Positions 59,401-64,000 of a DNA stretch of 64,000 bases are shown here, one piece after another. The stretch spans positions 5,440,134 to 5,504,133 of the forward strand of contig NC_135562.1 of assembly GCF_964340395.1 (NCBI RefSeq), written 5' to 3'. This stretch comes from Glandiceps talaboti. Its lineage: Eukaryota > Hemichordata > Enteropneusta > Spengelidae. The stretch's first letter is position 1, and every line of letters begins with the position of its first letter. The notes under the pieces are model-generated. The model did no database searches and had not been told where the DNA came from. It saw only the letters and a list, made by a program, of their open reading frames with translations. A program made the translations under genes and the position numbers.

Positions 59401-62400
59401 GAAGAACTTCAGTTTGAAAACTAATCAAATCTTTTCTTGTAACCAATCAGAATGAACCTTATGAAGTACTTTAGTTTGAAAACTAATCAACTCTTTTCTT
59501 GTAACCAATCAGAATGAACCTTATGAAGTACTTCAGTTTGAAAACTAATCAAATCTTTTCTTGTAACCAATCAGAATGAACCTTATGAAGTACTTCAGTT
59601 TGAAAGCTAATCAAATCTTTTCTTGTAACCAATCAGAATGAACCTTATGAAGTACTTCAGTTTGAAAGCTAATCAAATCTTTTCTTGTAACCAATCAGAA
59701 TGAACCTTATGAAGTACTTCAGTTTGAAAGCTAATCAAATCTTTTCTTGTAACCAATCAGAATGAACCTTATGAAGTACTTCAGTTTGAAAACTAATCAA
59801 ATCTTTTCTTGTATATTTACAGGATTCTATATCAGCATTGGTCTATGATTGTGATCTACCTGCACTTAGACGTAATAAAAATGTGGACAACTTTCTTAGT
59901 AGATGTAAGTATACCAACCTATAGTGTATGATAATAATACAGATGTGGTAAATTTGCATGACAAGAGAATATTTTTATGTTAATTACTACGGTATTGTTT
60001 TCAACAAATCTTAGGATGGAACGTATTTATCTGTCAGTAGAGGACTAGGTAGAACTTTTAGTTCAACATGTGAGAAGATGCTTATACAGATTACTTACAT
60101 TTAGTAATTAATGTGTATTATAAAGCTGCACTAGCTGCAACGGGAATGTTTTTGAAACTTTTATTAGATATAATAACTTAGTTATAATATTGTAGACCCA
60201 GCACAGTATTGAATCACCTGTGGGTAAATGTATCTGTACAACAGTACACATAGTATTGTGCAAAATAAGTCAAATTGAGTTTTGGGTCCGCACCTAAAAA
60301 TCAATTCCCCAGTGAATCACGATGTCAACTTATTACTATACAACTTAGAGATAAAATAGACGTCTAATTGACATGTACAGATATGGAATTGTTCTTATTT
60401 TAAGAATTTTCAGTCAATACATTGTTGGATGTCTGATTGAAAAATTAATATCCCAGTTACAGCTGGTGTAGGTTTAAGAAGAATTGTGTTCAATGCAGTG
60501 GGCAAATGTACCGGAATAGGAAAATAACTGATGTATATGTATATTCAGTATGTCACAAGTGAAAACCATTGACTCTACATGTATGGCCACTAGTCCGCCA
60601 TCTAGTGACAAACAAATATTTTGCAATTAAATAAATGGTCAAAATCATGAAAGATGAGTTTTCTTCCAAATCACCCACCACCACCTAACCTTGTAAATGA
60701 TACAGGAAGACTAAATAGTTGATGGGGTACAAGAAATTGCTGAGTCGGCGGTATGTCAAGTTGGCTTAATAGTTAGAGGGCATTGTATTGGTGTATGTGA
60801 TAAGTATACTGACCTGTGTGTGTACATTACACAGGGTTGAATAACAACTTTACCCCCAGTAAAAATACTCAAGCTTACTAGGCAGTAGGTAAACAGGTTT
60901 TTATCCTGTAAATACTACAGACATACCTCAGCAGACATATATCCACTTTATAGTAGTACATGTAAGTACCCCCTAGTCTAGTGCTATCCCTCATTGAATC
61001 ATCTCTCATTTGATTCCATACCACGTTGGCGTCCAGACTACAATACTTCAGGATACCAGGGATTACAAAATAAGTCTCACATATGTTGTCCAAAGTTCAA
61101 GCCATGATTTCATCCTTGCTATTTTTATGATAGGTAATGCTCTTCAGTGTTTTTGCTAAGGTTTGGGAACCCCGGTAACAGAAAGGGGGAAAGAGGTAAA
61201 ACTGGTAGTGCTTCCCATGCATGTATCATAGTTTAGGTGGGGAACCTCGGTAAAATGATGTGGGAACCTCGGTAGATTTTACCTACTTACCGCCCTTAAA
61301 TAAAACACTGCTCTTAGTTACTGAACCTCTCAAGGTAATTTACCAGGGCTCCCACCCCAAATTCTTCTTGAACGTGCAAATGTTACATTTTTATTAAAAT
61401 CGCCCCTCGCCTTCCCTCCCTCCCCACTCTGAATGTGAAGTACTAAATCTGAATATAAAAATATACATTTCTTTGTTTCAACTGCTGACCAATGGTATTA
61501 CGCTAAAAGTATGATTTTTTCATTGTTAAAAATTACGTATTCGGTATCGTAGATTCCATATTGTGTGAATTCAGCACAGATATTTACGAGACATCCTTTG
61601 TATTGTTAATAAACTATGCAGGAATGTCCTAATGAGAATATAATCATTGAACTGGTTGCTCAGTTAATGGCCACCTCTACCATTAAAACGGCATGTATTC
61701 TATACCAAATGAGGTGCTGTAAACATATTGATGAGACTGTTCACCTTTTGAGTTCTTCTAATGTGAAACCATGGCAACTTAACCTAGATGCATGTGCAAT
61801 GGTTGCCATAGCAACTCGTATATATTTACAGAGTGAAAGTAAATGACCAAGGATATTCATATTTATAAAATCTCAACTATTTGTGGAGATCCTGTGTCAC
61901 TGATAATGTACATTTAGTTTTTGTTATTTCAAAAATTTGAACTGAAAATATAATAAAAAACAGATTATTAGTAAATTAATAAATAGTTCAATTTCAAATT
62001 TTACCAAATGATAACATTTTGAAAAGAAAACTCAAATGTCTAGAAATAGTTGTCTGTTTCTTGTGAAGAATGCCCTTAACTTCTCACTGGACCATGTCAT
62101 CTGAGGTACCCTCCAGTGAGGGTTTGCTATTAATATTATTGAGGTTTCATATTTCACCATTTGAGGGCACCCTTCCAAAAATGTTATTATAAAGGTATCA
62201 ATTTTCTGTCACACAAGAGTGTGAAATTGCAGATTTATCAGCAAATTCCAGTTGTCAAGATGTGTGACCAAGTGCTTCTTTTTTCTTTCTTTTTTTTTTG
62301 TATTTTTGCAAGGGTAATTGAAAAAACCATGTAAACAGACATCGCCTCATTAGTCAGACAAACGACCTTGTCTGGGAGAAGGCAATCACTCAGTTAAAGT

Positions 62401-62902
62401 ATATAATGAGAGTGACTGCTGACATGTAAACTAATACAACTACTGCACTGAACAAAATTAAAAAAGAGAGAAAAGAATTTAATGTTAATTTTGAATTAAT
62501 ATAAATGTATAACTTTATTGCCATTTGCGTAAAAATGCATTGGAAATTGGCTTTCCACTCATAAAATGAGGTGAATAAAATTGAAAACTAAAGATTGGAA
62601 AGAAAACAACAGTTGAATAAAACATTGGAAAGAAAAATGCAAGTGGAATGTAAAAGCAAGATGTAACACATCAAATGATTTAAAATATACATGATGCTAT
62701 AGAAACAAATAACATGAAACTAAAACAAACGAATATGCTCACTAGTTAGGAATTCAAATCATGTTTGGAATCAAAATAAAAACTACTCTTTATCTTTTCA
62801 GATGAATCTATTGCCAATGAAATCAATCATACCAGGTTAGGGCCTAAAGACTTTGAGATTGTCAAGGTCATAGGTCGGGGTGCTTTTGGAGAAGTTCAAC
62901 TG
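28362..62902 (+). CDS. ROCK: Rho-associated protein kinase (ROCK), first three coding exons, partial
   Basis: ROCK is a cytoplasmic Ser/Thr kinase of the AGC group activated by RhoA-GTP; it acts on myosin light chain and its phosphatase. Exons found: 28362-28454, 59823-59904, 62802-62902; phases 0 and 1 agree and all borders are AG/GTAAGT. The 92 residues cover the N-terminal capped-helix region (SLEKRYSNLERYVRDP and DLPALRRNKNVDNFLSRY, typical of ROCK) and the start of the kinase domain, KDFEIVKVIGRGAFGEVQL, with an intact GxGxFG loop. The catalytic Lys and everything beyond lie past the window edge. Intron 1 is 31,368 bases, intron 2 is 2897. The gene is not split in the manner of a vertebrate ROCK1/ROCK2 pair as far as can be seen; it is probably the single invertebrate orthologue. 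Confidence 0.93.
33146..33305 (-). mobile_element. hAT-type MITE copy, right end lost
   Basis: Starts TAGTGTGCTCTCTAATGATA and matches the element at 44854 along its length (AAATTTTGTTGTTGTGAGTC, ATCACTAGAAATTGTGTGCA). Similarity stops at GGCTTA, so the far inverted end is missing and no target duplication can be read. Confidence 0.7.
35018..35108. repeat. Dispersed repeat, copy 1
   Basis: GACTGTAAGATATGT and GTTGACCGATGTGTGAGGGC...CTTACAGA recur at 52143-52213. Class unknown. Confidence 0.5.
35786..36013. repeat. (CATA)n array
   Basis: Long, slightly interrupted CATA array that directly borders the dispersed element at 36014. The many open frames in it are repeat artefacts. Confidence 0.93.
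36014..36200 (+). mobile_element. Dispersed element with tetranucleotide tail, copy 2
   Basis: Reverse-complement partner of 25150-25330. Here too the tetranucleotide array abuts the AATTAAAGTCCT end. Confidence 0.6.
36525..36760 (+). mobile_element. Possible LINE 3' end relic
   Basis: The open frame reads TDLPSLENLYYQGIVHRASL and IATDSTHPTNDLLQLL. That pattern (LPSLxxLYxxR..HRAxxIAxDxxHPxxxLFxLLP) resembles the end of reverse transcriptase proteins of some invertebrate LINEs; the usual basic end is degraded. Only about 77 codons remain. Judged from memory of the family and not confirmed. Confidence 0.4.
37118..37142. repeat. Poly(A) run
   Basis: About 25 adenines following an AT-rich stretch with AATAAA; could be the tail of the LINE-like relic upstream, but distance and decay make that uncertain. 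Confidence 0.35.
38969..39255. mobile_element. Non-autonomous hAT-like transposon (287 bp)
   Basis: Terminal inverted repeats CAGGGCTTGAAATTAAC and GTTAATTTTGAGCCCTG (15 of 17 matched). The CAGGGCTxxAAATTAAC type of end is known from hAT superfamily elements. No clean 8-bp duplication is visible, as the flanks are ACATGTA-rich. No transposase. Confidence 0.65.
39880..40015. repeat. Two-unit diverged direct repeat
   Basis: GATAACACCAATGTGAGAAC and GATAACACTAATGCAAGAAT, each followed by GGATTGAAAC..TGGCCTTT. The second block resembles a decayed tRNA B-box region (GGATTGAAACCC), perhaps a SINE remnant. Confidence 0.35.
42102..42190. mobile_element. Foldback MITE, copy 1
   Basis: GCGAAAATACTCATAACCCAAGG pairs with CCTTAGGTCACTCATGTTTTC. 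Related to the copies at 49711 and 50037. Confidence 0.5.
43388..43552. repeat. (CCA/CCATCA)n then (CAA)n array
   Basis: Imperfect CAC/CCATCA triplets passing into a run of CAA triplets. Confidence 0.9.
44148..44470. repeat. (CATA)n array with interruptions
   Basis: CATA units interrupted by GTAC, TGCA and ACAC blocks, ending in CAGA-like units. Confidence 0.93.
44854..45028 (-). mobile_element. hAT-type MITE (175 bp) with target duplication
   Basis: Ends CAGTGTGCCATTTAA and TTAAAGGACACACTG, flanked on both sides by CACCTCAC (44846-44853 and 45029-45036), a perfect 8-bp target duplication as hAT transposases make. It has no coding capacity. Confidence 0.85.
45875..46300. repeat. Dispersed repeat split by a SINE, copy 1
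   Basis: The left piece AACCTCGGTGACAGAAAGGG (about 45883) and the right piece GGGGAACCCGGTAGATTTTACCTGCTTACC (about 46260) match, in order, the two parts of the repeat at 61160-61310. The SINE at 45915-46205 lies between them. Confidence 0.6.
45915..46205 (-). mobile_element. tRNA-derived SINE with (ATT)n tail
   Basis: Read on the minus strand: a tRNA-like head with GTTGGTCGTGGAGCTGTTAA and a B box GGGTTCGAACC, then a body with GTTTTCCCCCAGGTACTCCA and TTTCCTCCTGC (a block typical of several invertebrate SINEs), ending in an ATTATTATTATT tail at about 45907-45920. Inserted inside another repeat. Confidence 0.65.
46800..47160. repeat. Two diverged direct repeats (~170-180 bp)
   Basis: Both contain CAACTCAGATA / CTACTCAGATA, ATTTCTT, TGGTAAAA and CTTGT.CATTA.TT.TGGTAA blocks in the same order, each begun by GAACCC / AAACCC TAGTAAATTACC. 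A third weaker copy may follow at 47120. Origin unknown. Confidence 0.4.
47585..47765. repeat. (TG)n / TGTC compound repeat
   Basis: TG runs regularly broken by TCAGTGTC and TGTGTC blocks, forming higher-order units of about 20-30 bases. Confidence 0.92.
48115..48460 (+). mobile_element. tRNA-derived SINE, near full length
   Basis: The tRNA-like head has an A box (TGGTTGAATGGTTAGAGTGG) and a B-box-like TTTCGAGCCCC. The unique body has TGGGGACCTGGTAGGATAGA and AATCCTATGTGCTTATAAAG, and the 3' part CCCAGGGAGTTGAGGAAGTA ... GTAAAGCACTGAGCACCC. The 3' part recurs at 21878. Not a tRNA gene: the acceptor stem does not close. Confidence 0.72.
49223..49390 (+). mobile_element. hAT-type MITE (168 bp) with perfect TIRs and target duplication
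   Basis: CAGTGTGCCCTCTAA at the left and TTAGAGGGCACACTG at the right are perfect inverted repeats, flanked by GTTATCAG on both sides (49215-49222 and 49391-49398). Same family as 33146 and 44854, in reverse orientation. It is the least decayed copy in the window. Confidence 0.9.
49711..49793. mobile_element. Foldback MITE, copy 2 (decayed)
   Basis: TTCAGCCAAGGAAAATATGA and GTTCTAAGG resemble the reverse complement of the right arm at 42164-42195; the far side ends in GTGACAAAACTGTATTTTCC. Confidence 0.4.
50037..50116. mobile_element. Foldback MITE, copy 3
   Basis: GAAAATATTCGTGACCTAAGG pairs with CCTTAGGTCACTTGTATTTTC across a short loop. Nearest relative is 42102. Confidence 0.55.
52143..52213. 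repeat. Dispersed repeat, copy 2
   Basis: Matches 35018-35108 (TAAGATATGTCATGTCGT, GTTGACCGATGTGTGAGGGC, CTTACAGA) with a shorter middle. Confidence 0.5.
55060..55510. repeat. (CATA)n array with GTAC interruptions
   Basis: A long CATA array in which a larger block (ACAAATGTACATGCATACAT and what follows) occurs twice, at about 55048 and 55246. So there is higher-order duplication inside it. The long poly-HTYI or poly-MYVC frames are artefacts. Confidence 0.93.
56411..56447. repeat. (GT)n microsatellite
   Basis: About 18 GT units, followed by further GT-rich sequence and a short G run near 56550. Confidence 0.92.
57385..57507. repeat. (TATG)n / (TGCA)n / (GT)n compound repeat
   Basis: Short TATG, GCAT and GT runs in series. 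Confidence 0.9.
59317..59812 (+). repeat. 62-bp tandem repeat, exactly eight units, ending at ROCK exon 2
   Basis: The unit starts AACCAATCAGAATGAACCTT and ends AACTAATCAAATCTTTTCTTGT; 8 x 62 = 496 bases. Only a few substitutions separate the units, the first being the most diverged. The array stops ten bases before exon 2. Each unit holds a branchpoint-like CTAATCA, a pyrimidine run TCTTTTCTT, and then CAG in the next unit. It also holds a CCAATCA box. Confidence 0.96.
59823..59904 (+). CDS. ROCK: ROCK coding exon 2
   Basis: Acceptor TATTTACAG|GATTCT, donor AGAT|GTAAGT. Reads DSISALVYDCDLPALRRNKN then VDNFLSR; the LVxDxDxPALRxNKNxDNFL block is diagnostic of ROCK. Confidence 0.96.
61160..61310. 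repeat. Dispersed repeat, copy 2 (uninterrupted)
   Basis: GGGAACCCCGGTAACAGAAA, GGGGAACCTCGGTAAAAT and GAACCTCGGTAGATTTTACC occur in order; partner of 45875-46300, without the SINE. Confidence 0.6.
61616..61846 (+). other. Unexplained 76-codon open frame in ROCK intron 2
   Basis: Starts MQECPNENIIIELVAQLMAT and ends in a TGA at 61846. The composition is protein-like (four Cys, amphipathic stretches) and not repeat-driven, and a CAG stands just before GAATG. No family recognised, no promoter or poly(A) signal seen. Could be a fragment of a mobile element protein, a cassette exon with its own stop, or chance. Confidence 0.2.
62802..62902 (+). CDS. ROCK: ROCK coding exon 3 (start of the kinase domain)
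   Basis: Acceptor TTTTCAG|ATG, donor CTG|GTAAGT. Completes Tyr from the split codon, then ESIANEINHTRLGPKDFEIV and KVIGRGAFGEVQL. The glycine-rich ATP loop is intact. The segment between the NFLSRY block and DFEIV is less conserved, as usual in this family. Confidence 0.95.
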
Positions 62903-64000
62903 GTAAGTAAAAACTGGATATCTCTTGATAAATGAAATGTAAGTGGACAATTGATAATTTTACAATTATGGCAAATTATCTTCAGAATTATAATCACATT
63001 AATGACAGAATTTACAGCTATATTTTGTAAGAAGGCTAAGAGCCTATGAACTTAAAATGTAATAAAATGTATGAGCTATAATGCCAATGTAGAGATGTAC
63101 AATTGGTAAACATGAATAACATTAGGTTCATCTACATTGTATATCTGTTTATGTTTGACATCAATGTCAATGTATACACTTGACATTTACAAGTGTGAAA
63201 TATAGTAATGACCTTGCAAGTTGGTCCATGCCAATTAGCTGATATACATTATGTAGTGCACACAAGGAGTTCACACTGCCAATGCATTAGCAATAACACA
63301 CCATCCAACAAAGTTAGAAAGTGTGAGAATGTGTTTTTACTAGAAATAAAATAACGAACATTAGTGTTGATTTGATGATACAGAATAGACATTGAAAAAT
63401 GAACGGATGTGTTTTTAAGTTTTGTATTCAGTTACGATGTATTAAACATTCTCAATTTACATCAGGAACTTCGTATAATTGGCTGTAATGATACTTTGAA
63501 AGCTTTGCCTAGTATCACAGGTAATAGATACATGTAATGTCTGTTAGCTCACAACTGGCACATTGGGAGGGGGCTAGAGGAATGACCCATGTCTGCCTGT
63601 CTGTCCGTCTGTATGTCTATGTATGTATGTATGTATGTATGTATGTATGTATGTATGTCTGTCTGTCTGTCTGTCTGTGTCATCTGTCTGTTCTCAGACA
63701 GCCATATCTCACTCCTAAATTCAAATAAAAGATATATTAGTTTATTATTTCAATTTTATCTCCACTTATGGTCCGTGTAAAGAGGCTTAATCAAGTCTGT
63801 GTCGATAGTAGTTAATATTAAGAAAAAGAGTCTCAATGACATTTGAAAAAAAAAAATGAATGAATCCAAGATACCGATATCCAGTTAACTCTAAAGTATG
63901 TATTTCAGTGTTCTCCCAGGGATAGATTGCAAGGAGGGTAGCTAATTTGCATATTAATTTACATATAAATAGCATGATAATTTGCATATTTTTTGCATAG
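62903..64000 (+). other. ROCK: Start of ROCK intron 3
   Basis: Begins GTAAGTAAAAAC. No further exon to the window end. Contains a tetranucleotide array at about 63616-63680. Confidence 0.85.
63616..63680. repeat. (TATG)n then (TCTG)n microsatellite
   Basis: About nine TATG units followed by about five TCTG units, the same two motifs as at 25329-25479 in reverse order. Confidence 0.92.

Larger units (their letters stand above)
28455..59822 (+). other. ROCK: ROCK intron 1 (31.4 kb)
   Basis: Bounded by GTAAGT and TTTACAG. I see no further coding exon inside. It is packed with simple repeats and small mobile elements, listed separately; the rest is AT-rich unique-looking DNA with very frequent ACATGTAC-type words. 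Alternative first exons cannot be excluded. Confidence 0.8.
59905..62801 (+). other. ROCK: ROCK intron 2
   Basis: Bounded by GTAAGT and TTTTCAG. Contains the repeat at 61160-61310 and an unexplained open frame at 61616-61846. Confidence 0.85.

Noticed and set aside
59317-59812. CRISPR array
   Set aside because: Contiguous 62-bp direct repeats without unique spacers, in an animal intron.

Overview
This is nuclear DNA of an animal. Genes are split by GT-AG introns, coding density is very low, and microsatellites, MITEs and tRNA-derived SINEs are abundant. The host is an invertebrate; the hevein-like metalloprotease modules and SINE types would suit a lophotrochozoan or an invertebrate deuterostome, but I cannot name the clade from sequence alone.

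Layout. (1) 1-2900: no gene, only simple repeats and relics of the neighbouring cluster. (2) 2901-13223: two head-to-tail copies (A 2901-8173, B 8174-13223) of a ~5 kb segment, with an older partial copy C around 15489-16750. Each of A and B carries on the + strand a 90-residue secreted cysteine-rich peptide gene, and on the - strand one hevein-like exon plus a terminal exon of an astacin metalloprotease gene. A broken paralogue of the peptide gene lies at 13305-13589 and smaller relics are scattered around. (3) 5485-24926, - strand: an astacin-family zinc metalloprotease gene that I could assemble exon by exon in consistent phase. It encodes a signal peptide, a pro-region, a catalytic domain with HExxHxxGxxHE and a Met-turn, a glycine linker, then up to five hevein-like modules. 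Three equivalent terminal exons and poly(A) signals offer alternative ends. Taking every module exon and the last terminal exon gives 650 residues. (4) 24927-28361: intergenic space between two head-to-head genes; its right part is the probable promoter of ROCK. (5) 28362-64000, + strand: the first three coding exons of a Rho-associated kinase (ROCK) gene, up to the kinase glycine loop. Intron 1 is 31.4 kb and full of dispersed repeats: 8-bp-TSD hAT-type MITEs, foldback elements, SINEs, a LINE relic and tetranucleotide arrays. A 62-bp x 8 tandem array ends 10 bases before the exon 2 acceptor.

The most interesting points are the peptide gene cluster, where the two intact copies differ at five coding positions, all amino-acid changing, inside almost identical flanks; the interlocked expansion of phase 1-1 hevein-like exons with duplicated 3' ends; and the array of branchpoint-plus-pyrimidine cassettes ahead of ROCK exon 2.

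All homology statements come from reading motifs by eye; no search was run.
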